Positions 51,621 to 59,524 of a stretch of 60,735 bases of DNA are shown here, piece by piece (within the stretch, counting starts at the first letter, position 1; every line of letters starts with the position of its first letter). A model generated the notes under the pieces. The model was not told the origin of the DNA and did no database searches. It saw nothing but the letters and a program-made list of their open reading frames with translations. The translations under genes were made by a program, and so were the position numbers. The DNA is from JAHHLP01 sp041609895 (GTDB lineage Bacteria > Bacteroidota > Rhodothermia > Rhodothermales > JABDKH01): contig JBFIPX010000002.1 of NCBI GenBank assembly GCA_041609895.1, forward strand, positions 1 to 60,735, written 5' to 3'.

Positions 51621-52577
51621 TCAGCCAAAAAGAGCATCGACGAAACGGCTTCGATCAAAGACCTGAAGGTCGCCGATTCCCTCGCCAACGCCGATATATT
51701 TTACGGGTATTCCGAATTCGTTTGAAATGCCAATCACGATACCCCCCTTGGCCGTGCCGTCCAATTTGGTCAGAATGAGCCCGGTTACGTCCACGCTTCG
51801 GGTAAATTCCTGTGCCTGCCGAATCGCGTTCTGACCTGTTGAAGCGTCGAGAACCAAGAGTACCTCGTGAGGCGCACCGGCAACCTGTCGATCCATGACG
51901 CGCTTGATTTTCGACAGCTCATCCATGAGACCCCCCTTCGTGTGAAGTCGACCGGCCGTGTCGATGATGACGACGTCAGCATTTCGGCTGGTGGCCGATG
52001 CCAGTGTGTCGAAAGCGACGGCGGCGGGATCGGATCCGTGCTTCTGCTTAACGAGTTCGACCTCGGCCCTTTCCGCCCACACCTCGAGCTGCTCGATAGC
52101 GGCGGCCCTGAAAGTGTCTGCAGCACCGAGCAGGACCGTGCGGCCCGCCGCCCGGTAACGGGCCGCTATCTTGCCGATGGTCGTTGTCTTTCCCACGCCG
52201 TTAACTCCTACGATCATGATGACGTGCGGGCGATTCGGAAGTGGGGCATCGAAATCCGCCGGCCTGTCCGGCGCGCTGTCCTGTAGAAGGCCGGCGATCT
52301 CGTCACGAATCAACGCTTGGAGGTCCTTGTTCGACACGTACTTGTCGCGTTCCACCCGGGCTTCGACGCGGCGGATGATGTCGACTGTGGTCTGTACGCC
52401 GACATCGCTCGTTACCAGGAGTTCCTCGAGGTCGTCAAGGACCGCGTCGTCGACCTGATCCTTTCCGCGCATGATCCGGTTGAGCTTGCCGAAGATGCTC
52501 GATCGTGTCTTCTCCAATCCCTCGGCCAGCTTCTCCTGCTCTGCGTCTGCGGCCTGTGCCTTGCTGAATAACGCCAT
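51621..52577 (-). CDS. ftsY: Signal recognition particle receptor FtsY, 318 aa
   Basis: SRP GTPase that docks ribosomes making membrane proteins. N-domain at about 15-100; GTPase loop GVNGVGKTTTIGK near 124-136; DTFRAAAIEQL; G-motif IIDTAGRLHTKGGLM; TKLDGTAKGG; and the end PVKYIGVGEGIGDLQVF…F. The acidic membrane-targeting A-domain of E. coli FtsY is almost absent (only about 15 residues before the N-domain), as in many bacteria outside Proteobacteria. Preceded on the same strand by the phosphatidyltransferase gene. Confidence 0.97.
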   Translation of the reverse strand: MALFSKAQAADAEQEKLAEGLEKTRSSIFGKLNRIMRGKDQVDDAVLDDLEELLVTSDVGVQTTVDIIRRVEARVERDKYVSNKDLQALIRDEIAGLLQDSAPDRPADFDAPLPNRPHVIMIVGVNGVGKTTTIGKIAARYRAAGRTVLLGAADTFRAAAIEQLEVWAERAEVELVKQKHGSDPAAVAFDTLASATSRNADVVIIDTAGRLHTKGGLMDELSKIKRVMDRQVAGAPHEVLLVLDASTGQNAIRQAQEFTRSVDVTGLILTKLDGTAKGGIVIGISNEFGIPVKYIGVGEGIGDLQVFDRSRFVDALFG

Positions 52578-52697
52578 CTAGTAGCTCTCTTTATCCGGTT
52601 CCGTTGGGTTCGTCGTTCGCGTGGTGTGGTTTGCCGGGCGCTCGGAGGCGGTAACCTTTCCGCCACTCCGAAGGGAAAAGACGGGAGGTCCTCAAGC

Positions 52698-53390
52698 TTA
52701 CGCCGCTTCAATGCCGTCCGGTTCCGATTCAGCAACTACGTCGACATTCATGACGGGCAGCGGCCCCGACCGCAGCAGCCGGAAGTACCGTCTCATGTAG
52801 CGGAGATACGAATACACCAGCAGTCCTGAGGTGGTCCAGATGCAGAACGCCATCACGGGAGGATCAGCGCGGAGTAGAGCGGCGAGGACCGTGACGGCTA
52901 GCGCGGTCACCGCTACCTTACCCGACCACATGCTAACGACGATACGCCCCGTCTTCCTCGCGAGTATGAGTCCTCCCAAAAGGATGAGTACATCGCGCGC
53001 CACGAGGAGCATCACGAACCAGCCCGGCAGCCAACCCTTGATAAACAGGGCGAGAACGACTGCACCCGCACAGAGTTTGTCGACGAACGGGTCCAGAACC
53101 TTGCCCCACTCCGAGACAGTATGCGACCAGCGCGCTACCCGCCCGTCGAACCAGTCCGTGGCGATGGCAATGATTATCAGCGTGAACAGCCACGGAAGCG
53201 ATCCATCGGTGAGGATCAGGTACGTCACGACCACCACGAGTACGAGGCGGCTGAGGGTCAGTATATTGGGAAAGGTCCAGAACCGGCCTAGCCTGGGCCA
53301 GCCTCTCCCTTCCATCAATGTGTCTGTCCCGCCAGCCATTCGCGTGGTTCGATTCGTTGTTTGCTTCGAAGATACACATTGACTGCTCAT
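52698..53390 (-). CDS. pgsA: CDP-alcohol phosphatidyltransferase (PgsA-like), 230 aa
   Basis: Membrane enzyme of phospholipid synthesis. The family signature D-x2-D-G-x2-A-R-x8-G-x3-D-x3-D is complete: TDWFDGRVARW, then SEWGKVLDPFVDK. FPNILTLSRLVLVVVV precedes it as in phosphatidylglycerophosphate synthases, and four to six hydrophobic helices follow. The head group cannot be decided fully. Start choice is uncertain: ATGs at 53390, 53339 and 53315 are in frame; the first 25 residues are polar and unlike the family, and the last option would leave more room for the divergent gene. Confidence 0.9.
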   Translation of the reverse strand: MSSQCVSSKQTTNRTTRMAGGTDTLMEGRGWPRLGRFWTFPNILTLSRLVLVVVVTYLILTDGSLPWLFTLIIIAIATDWFDGRVARWSHTVSEWGKVLDPFVDKLCAGAVVLALFIKGWLPGWFVMLLVARDVLILLGGLILARKTGRIVVSMWSGKVAVTALAVTVLAALLRADPPVMAFCIWTTSGLLVYSYLRYMRRYFRLLRSGPLPVMNVDVVAESEPDGIEAA

Positions 53391-54543
53391 CCCTGATGAA
53401 CGTTCCAGACTGCGTGTCTCTCGGGTCCTGACTACGATATTCGCAATATTCTCACTGCTCCTCGTCGTTCAACTCGTCTACTGGATCAGACTGGGCGCGG
53501 GTTTTCGACGTTCGGTTTCGCGCTCGGCACAGGCGGTCGCGGGTGGAGACCCGGTCCAGGCACCTGCCGTATCCGTCGTCGTTGCAGCCAGAAACGAAGA
53601 GGCCAACCTTGACGGGCTGCTGACTTCGCTGCGAGACCAGGATTATTCTGATTTCGAGGTTATTATCGTCGATGACGCGTCAACGGACGCGAGCGAAGAT
53701 GTTGTTCGCAATCACGTGGCCGGCGATGCGCGCATCAGGCTCATTGCGGTAGAACCTGTCGAGCCGCGAAAGAAGCACGCCATCTCTGCTGGAGTCGATG
53801 CCGCGAAACATCCATTGATCGCGCTCACCGACGCCGACTGTCGTCCTTGCCGTGGCTGGCTTTGGCAGGTGATCCGGCACTACGAAGGGCAATACGTCGA
53901 CCGCATCGTGATTGGCCACGGACCGTACGATAACGAGCCCGGTGTACTGAACCGGGTGGCGAGATTCGAGAACTTCGTGACAGCGTTCCTTACGGCGGCG
54001 GCTTGCGGACTTGGTCGGCCGTACATGGCGGTCGGGCGGAACATCTCTTATCCGCGGAGACTGTTTGAACGCGTGGGCGGCCTGGCGACCACGATGCACT
54101 CACTAAGCGGCGACGACGATCTATTCTTGCAGACGGCCGTTCGGAATGGTGCTGGGGTCGTCCACATGTTCGGAGCGGACAGCTTCGTACCAAGTCCGGC
54201 GCCCGCGACGTGGGCGTCGTGGTTTCGACAGAAACACCGACATACGTCAGCGGGGAGGTACTATCCGAAAGGGGCCCAAGCGCACATTGCTGCGTTTCAG
54301 ATAAGTGGTGCGGCAATGTGGCTTGCGCCGCTGGTCGTCGGATGGATCGGCGTCGCTTGTCTACTGATACGGCTCGCTGTACAGCACTTGGTGTTGCGGC
54401 ATGCCGCGACTCATCTTCAAGAGAAAGATTTGATGGCGCTACATCCAGTGTGGGACCTAACCTATGCCCTCTACAACGTGCTTATTGCTCCGGCCGGTTT
54501 GCTTTTCAGGCCGCGGCGGTGGCGGACGGGACACGACCGGTGA
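53383..54543 (+). CDS. Membrane glycosyltransferase family 2, no ordinary start codon
   Basis: The frame opens after TGA 53380-53382 and ends at 54543. It encodes a first membrane helix (TTIFAIFSLLLVVQLVYWIR), then a GT-A domain: VSVVVAARNEEANLDGLLTS, FEVIIVDDASTDASED with the DD/DxD-type metal acids, LIALTDADCRP, the acceptor-side GDDDLFLQTAV and the QKxRH-like FRQKHRHTSAGRYY, and C-terminal helices (LAPLVVGWIGVACLLIRLAV). No ATG, GTG or TTG lies in frame before the catalytic domain; the first is GTG 53716, already inside it. CTG at 53383, 53410 or 53428 could start, or a one-base shift would join the out-of-frame ATG at 53396. The sugar and acceptor are unknown. Confidence 0.8.
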   Translation: MLIPDERSRLRVSRVLTTIFAIFSLLLVVQLVYWIRLGAGFRRSVSRSAQAVAGGDPVQAPAVSVVVAARNEEANLDGLLTSLRDQDYSDFEVIIVDDASTDASEDVVRNHVAGDARIRLIAVEPVEPRKKHAISAGVDAAKHPLIALTDADCRPCRGWLWQVIRHYEGQYVDRIVIGHGPYDNEPGVLNRVARFENFVTAFLTAAACGLGRPYMAVGRNISYPRRLFERVGGLATTMHSLSGDDDLFLQTAVRNGAGVVHMFGADSFVPSPAPATWASWFRQKHRHTSAGRYYPKGAQAHIAAFQISGAAMWLAPLVVGWIGVACLLIRLAVQHLVLRHAATHLQEKDLMALHPVWDLTYALYNVLIAPAGLLFRPRRWRTGHDR

Positions 54544-54604
54544 AAACCCTCCTTGGTCCTGCGGGCGAATCGTTTGGCAGCGCGCGCCTACTACGTTCGT
54601 GCCG

Positions 54605-55450
54605 CTATCCTTTCACCGCGCCGAGCGTCAACCCCGAAATCAGAAATCTGCTGAGCACAAGGAATAGCACGACGACAGGCACGGATACCAGAAGTGACCC
54701 TGCTGCATACAAACCCCACTGCGTCTGCATGCTGCCCTGAAACATCTTCAGACCCAGCGGCAGGGTATACAACTCGGTGTCCTGCAGGACGACGTTAGCC
54801 ACGACATACTCGTTCCACGCAGTCATGAACGAGAACAGCGCTGTTATCACGAGCGCCGGCGCCGCGAGAGGGAAAATCACCTTTCGAAAAGTTTGCCAGG
54901 GAGTTGCACCGTCGATTCGCGCGGCCTCTTCGAGGGCGAACGGAATCGTGTCGTAGTAACCCTTCATCTGCCAGACGCAAAACGGCAGTGCTGTCGCGGT
55001 ATAGATGATTACGATTCCCAGGTACGAGTTTAGCAGTTGGAGTTTGATCAGCACGACATACAGAGGCAACAGCAGCATCGTGGCAGGAAACATCTGCGTA
55101 ACCAGCAAGCCACTCAGCATGGCACCTTTGCCGGCAAACTTGTATCGCGACAGACCATAGCCCGCCGTAGACGCAAAGGCTACCCCCGTTACCGTCACGA
55201 CAAACGAGACCAATAGCGAGTTCAACATCCACCGGAGAAACTGTGTCTCGGTAAGAAGGTGAACGTAATTGCGCAGCGAAGCCCCATCCGGAATGATTGC
55301 CAAGGACGTCGAAAGAAGCTGATCCCCCGGCCGCAGCGAGATGGTCACAATGCGTGAAACAGGATAGATCGATATGGCCGCAAAGATGATCAGCACCGCG
55401 TAGGTACCGATGATCCCGCCGAGCCGCTTTGCGTTGGCGTTTTTGTTCAT
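54605..55450 (-). CDS. malG: Maltodextrin ABC transporter permease, MalG type, 281 aa
   Basis: Inner-membrane permease with six helices. The EAA loop that contacts the ATPase is EEAARIDGATPWQTFRKVIFPLAAPALVI. The N-terminal part (IYPVSRIVTISLRPGDQLLS) and the end LISGLTLGAVKG are characteristic of MalG. The ATG at 55450 overlaps the malF stop by one base (TGATG), showing coupling; a longer upstream frame overlaps malF and is rejected. Last gene of the operon in this window; an ATPase gene does not follow. Confidence 0.94.
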   Translation of the reverse strand: MNKNANAKRLGGIIGTYAVLIIFAAISIYPVSRIVTISLRPGDQLLSTSLAIIPDGASLRNYVHLLTETQFLRWMLNSLLVSFVVTVTGVAFASTAGYGLSRYKFAGKGAMLSGLLVTQMFPATMLLLPLYVVLIKLQLLNSYLGIVIIYTATALPFCVWQMKGYYDTIPFALEEAARIDGATPWQTFRKVIFPLAAPALVITALFSFMTAWNEYVVANVVLQDTELYTLPLGLKMFQGSMQTQWGLYAAGSLLVSVPVVVLFLVLSRFLISGLTLGAVKG

Positions 55451-56358
55451 CAGTACGCAGCCTCCGTCGCCTTCGTGCGATTGAGCAACACCTGGCTGAA
55501 GGTGAACAGGATCACGAAAATCACCATCGACAACGCCGCCGCCCAACCAAAGCGATACGCGTTGAATGCCGCCTTGTAAACGAACGATACCAGGATGTGC
55601 GTCTGATCATTGGGCTCTCCCATGTTCGACACCAGCCAGACGACATTAATGTTATTGAAAGTCCAAACGATGCCGAGGGTGATCGCCGGAAGCATGACCG
55701 GTTTCAAGAGCGGCGCGGTTACGTTCCAGAACTTCTTCCACGCGGATGCACCGTCCACGTCGGCCGCTTCGTAAAGCTCGGCCGGAATCGACTGCAATCC
55801 ACCGAGCGCAATCACCATCATGAAAGGAAATCCCAGCCAGATATTCGTGAGAATGGCGGCGGCAAAGGCTTCGAAAGGAGACGTAAGCCACTCTACCGGA
55901 GATAGATTCATGTACTTGGTGATCAGGAGATTGATCGCTCCATAGTCATAGTTGAACATCCCCCGCCAGGTCAACGCAGTGATGTACTGCGGAAGCGCCC
56001 ACGGGAGAATCAAAAGCACCCGCCATGCCGGCTTGCCAACGACGAACTTCTGGTGCAGAAGCACGGCAAGGAACACGCCGATGACGACATGAAATACGAT
56101 GTTCACTCCCGTCCAGACGACCGTCTTGAAGAGTATCTCCCAGAACTTCGGCTCCTGAAATACGGCGAAGTACTGCTGAAGCCCGACTACCTCCCAGTCT
56201 CTGATGTGGTAGATGTTCATGTTCGACAGGGACAACACCACGTTGAACATGAATGGATAGGCGACGACCGCTAACACCAGCACGACAGTTGGCGCAAGCA
56301 GGAACAGCAGGAACATTCGCGCCTGACGCTTCTCGCTATGGTTGCTTACAAACTCCAA
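55450..56358 (-). CDS. malF: Maltodextrin ABC transporter permease, MalF type, 302 aa
   Basis: Inner-membrane permease partner of MalG. Six or more helices; the EAA loop is YEAADVDGASAWKKFWNVTAPLLKPV, and NYDYGAINLLIT and GEPNDQTHILVSFVYKAAF are typical of MalF. It lacks the long extra periplasmic loop of E. coli MalF. The start is TTG at 56358 (MEFVSNHSEKRQARM…), which leaves a normal cytoplasmic head; the next choice, ATG 56316, would begin directly at the first helix. It lies 57 bases after the binding-protein gene. Confidence 0.93.
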   Translation of the reverse strand: MEFVSNHSEKRQARMFLLFLLAPTVVLVLAVVAYPFMFNVVLSLSNMNIYHIRDWEVVGLQQYFAVFQEPKFWEILFKTVVWTGVNIVFHVVIGVFLAVLLHQKFVVGKPAWRVLLILPWALPQYITALTWRGMFNYDYGAINLLITKYMNLSPVEWLTSPFEAFAAAILTNIWLGFPFMMVIALGGLQSIPAELYEAADVDGASAWKKFWNVTAPLLKPVMLPAITLGIVWTFNNINVVWLVSNMGEPNDQTHILVSFVYKAAFNAYRFGWAAALSMVIFVILFTFSQVLLNRTKATEAAY

Positions 56359-56415
56359 TCAGGATGATGGCTGGTTCAATGGGCCACTTAGATTGCCACG
56401 TACGATCAGTTGTAA

Positions 56416-57633
56416 TCACAAGAAGGTGTCGGCGATTCGTTTCTCCACTTCTCGCTGCATAAGCTCGGCGCCTTCCCGTGGGGTCACGGCACCATTCATG
56501 ATCAACTGGTACGGACCCCGCATCCCATCCCATATCTGCCGCATCTTGGGGTCGATGGGCATCGGACGACTCACTTCGATTTGTGAAAGAGATCGCTCAA
56601 GAAGCGGGTTCTCGTTCATAACCTCTGATTGACGCACTTCCGTAATAACCGGAATCGTCGAAAGCTCGCGAGCCATCGCGGCCTGCATCTTCGGGCTTGT
56701 GAGATACTCGAGCACGCGGCGCACGAAAGGCAGCTTCTCGTCAGGAACGTTCACATTGACGCTGTATCCCTTGGAAGACACGACCGGGGCGCACCACAGG
56801 CCGGTGTCGGCGTTCATCGGGATGCGAGCAAGGCCGTAGTCAATACCCGACTGTTCATATCCGGTCCACGACCAGGGTCCGTTAATAATGGCGGGAACGC
56901 GCTCTTCCTTGAAGGTTGCCTCCGCCGTGTCGTAGTCGGTGGTGCCGGGAATCAGCCGGTATTTGTCGCGTAGGTCGAGAATCAGTTGTATGGCGTCGAC
57001 GGTAGCCTTCGTATTCAAAGAGGGACGGCCCTCGTCGTCCATGACCCAACCGCCATGGCAGGTCAAAAACGGGAGGAAGAAGAACGGCTCCGTGTAGTTC
57101 CACGTCAGCCCATACGTGACATCCGGCCGCTCCTTGATCTCAGTCAGCAACGCGATCATTTCCGAAAGGGTCTCGGGCGGCTCCGTAATGAATCGCTTGT
57201 TGTAGACGAACATCAGGTGGTTGCCGACCTGGTCGGCGAGCATCCATGGCCTGTCGTTCCAGCGAATGAGCCCTTCGTCGTTGAACTGCGACAGATACGT
57301 GCCCGGCAGTACGCGGTCGATGGGCATGATGGACTCGGTAAGCGCCAGCACGGATACGTTGTCCGACGGACCGAACAGCAACTCGGGACCCTTGCCTCCG
57401 ACCGAGGCGATCACGAAGAGATTTCTCGCCTCTTCGTTTTCGCGGTAGAGTACTTCAACGACGTGGTCGTCGTTCGCTTCATTGTATTCCGCGATAACCC
57501 GTTCAAAGAAGAGACGCTCCGGACCAATTTTCTGGTGCCAGATCCTGATTCTAGGTACGTCCGGAGCACTCGCGCAGCCTGCCACTAGAAGTGTCAGTCC
57601 ACACAATGCGAGCCGTGACGCGGACTTACTCAT
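56416..57633 (-). CDS. malE: Sugar (maltodextrin)-binding lipoprotein, MalE type, 405 aa
   Basis: Family 1 extracellular solute-binding protein. Lipobox VAGC at Cys 20. Familiar blocks are IRIWHQKIGPERLFFERVIAEYN, LLFGPSDNVSVLA, LTWNYTEPFFFLPFLTCHGG, AIINGPWSWTGYEQSGIDYG and the EYLTSPKMQAAMAREL helix. It is lipid-anchored and hands maltodextrins to MalFG. Its start overlaps the end of the upstream amylase gene by 8 bases, so enzyme and transporter are co-translated. Confidence 0.93.
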   Translation of the reverse strand: MSKSASRLALCGLTLLVAGCASAPDVPRIRIWHQKIGPERLFFERVIAEYNEANDDHVVEVLYRENEEARNLFVIASVGGKGPELLFGPSDNVSVLALTESIMPIDRVLPGTYLSQFNDEGLIRWNDRPWMLADQVGNHLMFVYNKRFITEPPETLSEMIALLTEIKERPDVTYGLTWNYTEPFFFLPFLTCHGGWVMDDEGRPSLNTKATVDAIQLILDLRDKYRLIPGTTDYDTAEATFKEERVPAIINGPWSWTGYEQSGIDYGLARIPMNADTGLWCAPVVSSKGYSVNVNVPDEKLPFVRRVLEYLTSPKMQAAMARELSTIPVITEVRQSEVMNENPLLERSLSQIEVSRPMPIDPKMRQIWDGMRGPYQLIMNGAVTPREGAELMQREVEKRIADTFL

Positions 57634-59524
57634 CGGCTCCCGACGGGACTGGGGACGAGTCCGACTCGACCAGCAGCGCAGCTGTAAGTGGCTGTAGCTC
57701 GACGGCCAACGTCACGCCGTCGTCTGAGACGCGGACATCGCCGTCTGCCGATGCGGAGAGGGCCACCGAAGCGCCGGTCCATCCAATAGCCGACTTTTCC
57801 ATCTCGATGGTCTGCGCATCTTCGTCGCGATTCATTACGACCACCGCAGCATCACTCTCGAGGCGGCGGACGAAGGCCGCCACACCGTCGGAGTCGCTGG
57901 TTCCAATCGCGTCGAACCCGCCGCGCCGAAGCACCTCCCTGCCGTGCCGCTCGCCAAACGCTCTTCGATAGAATGCAAAGAGTTCGTGGTCAAAGGCCAC
58001 GGTGTCCGCCGGACGGGTCCGACCGTAGGGATGGCTAGCCTGTACATCAAACTGCATGTCGTCCCACGTGGTCGGCATGCGATCGTCCGGGTCGTCCGCG
58101 CCCCACATTCCGGCTTCGGTACCGTAGTAGATCATCGGCGCCCCCACGTGCGTGGCTTGCACCAACGCGATCATACGTTGAATGCGGCGCTCCATCTCAT
58201 TGGGCTTACGGACATCATAGCTCGGTTCGCCACCCCATCCGTCGCGGTCGTAGTCGAACACGTCAGGCTCCGTATATCTCGACTCCCTGTTGACGATCAT
58301 CGACGCGATGCGCGGGGTGTCATGCGAATCGACCAGGTTGAGTAGCGCGAACCGATTCGGAGCGTCATAAATCGCAGCGCGGTCCTTTAGCATGTCCACG
58401 AACTCCGATCCGGATACCTGCCGATCCACAAGAAAGCCTTTGACCGGCATGGCAAATGCATGGTAGTTCATTGTACTGGAGAAGCCGCCGCGGCGCACAT
58501 CGCCAGCCGCATCGTGCCAGATCTCTGCGACCGTATACGCGTCCGGGTTGATACCACGCACGTAAGCGTTCCAGTCAGCCCAAAACCCGATCGGCATGTC
58601 GGGCACGACATCGAGTCTCCAACCGGCGATGCCATCGGAGGGATCGCCGTCTGCGTTAGGGTCCATCCATCGGCGAGTAGCATCGAAAACGTATTTCTTG
58701 GGGCCCGGATGCAGGTCCTTTCCGTCTGGCGTGTCGGCGAACTCCGGCAGCGGCTTGTGTCCCCACCAGCCCTGGTGATCAAACTCGTCTTCCGGCGTGG
58801 CCGGGTCATCAAAGCTGTGTATGATGTACCAGTCCTTGTAGGGCGACTCTTCTCCGCGTTGGCGCACATCCACGAACGCGAAAAAGTCGCGGCCGGTGTG
58901 ATTCCATACCCCGTCGATCACGACACGGATGTTACGTCCACTTGCCTCCGCGAGAAGCTCGAGGAATAGACTATCCGCGGCCGTCCATTGCCAGGTCTCG
59001 GGGTCCGCAGTCTCCTCTGCCATCATCTGTAGGTCGCCGTCAGGGTCGGGACCGAAATAAGGATCGATGTGGTGGTATGTGTTGCCGTCGTATTTGTGGA
59101 GTGAACGCGCGTAGAACAGCGGATTGAAGTAGATCGTGTTTATCCCGAGGTCAGCAAGATACTCGAGCTTTTCGATTACACCGGCAAGATCGCCTCCATA
59201 TCGGCGGCGACGCAGCGGCTCATAGAAATCATCCGACATGGCTTTTTCCCAGTCGGATCGAGCGTACCAGTCGCCGGTCCAGCTGCTCACGCGCCACGAT
59301 TCAGGCACCGTGTGTGGTTCGTCCAGCGACTCTCGTGTCGGATCGTTGCTCGGGTCGCCGTTCCTGAATCTTTCGGGGAAGATCTGATAGAACACAGCGT
59401 CCGCCGCCCAGTCAGGAACGGTGGGAACATCGCTTCTCTGCCGTCCCTCTCCGCCTCGTGTCGCTTCGCAGCCAGCCGCAATCAGCGAGACAAAAACAAA
59501 TCCGAACAAAAATGTACACTTCAT
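57626..59524 (-). CDS. GH13 alpha-amylase family lipoprotein (cyclomaltodextrinase/neopullulanase-like), 632 aa
   Basis: Lipobox AAGC at Cys 19. TIM-barrel motifs: VVIDGVWNHT (region I), nucleophile Asp 305 in GWRLDVVPDM (II), acid/base Glu 334 in TVAEIWHD (III), transition-state Asp 402 in LVDSHDTPR (IV). The inserted DWYIIHSFDDPATPEDEF and GWWGHKPLPEF are usual for enzymes that cleave cyclodextrins, pullulan or maltodextrins. A C-terminal beta domain follows (about 540-632). It is anchored to a membrane and would produce small maltodextrins for the transporter encoded next. It overlaps both neighbours (4 and 8 bases). Confidence 0.94.
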   Translation of the reverse strand: MKCTFLFGFVFVSLIAAGCEATRGGEGRQRSDVPTVPDWAADAVFYQIFPERFRNGDPSNDPTRESLDEPHTVPESWRVSSWTGDWYARSDWEKAMSDDFYEPLRRRRYGGDLAGVIEKLEYLADLGINTIYFNPLFYARSLHKYDGNTYHHIDPYFGPDPDGDLQMMAEETADPETWQWTAADSLFLELLAEASGRNIRVVIDGVWNHTGRDFFAFVDVRQRGEESPYKDWYIIHSFDDPATPEDEFDHQGWWGHKPLPEFADTPDGKDLHPGPKKYVFDATRRWMDPNADGDPSDGIAGWRLDVVPDMPIGFWADWNAYVRGINPDAYTVAEIWHDAAGDVRRGGFSSTMNYHAFAMPVKGFLVDRQVSGSEFVDMLKDRAAIYDAPNRFALLNLVDSHDTPRIASMIVNRESRYTEPDVFDYDRDGWGGEPSYDVRKPNEMERRIQRMIALVQATHVGAPMIYYGTEAGMWGADDPDDRMPTTWDDMQFDVQASHPYGRTRPADTVAFDHELFAFYRRAFGERHGREVLRRGGFDAIGTSDSDGVAAFVRRLESDAAVVVMNRDEDAQTIEMEKSAIGWTGASVALSASADGDVRVSDDGVTLAVELQPLTAALLVESDSSPVPSGADE

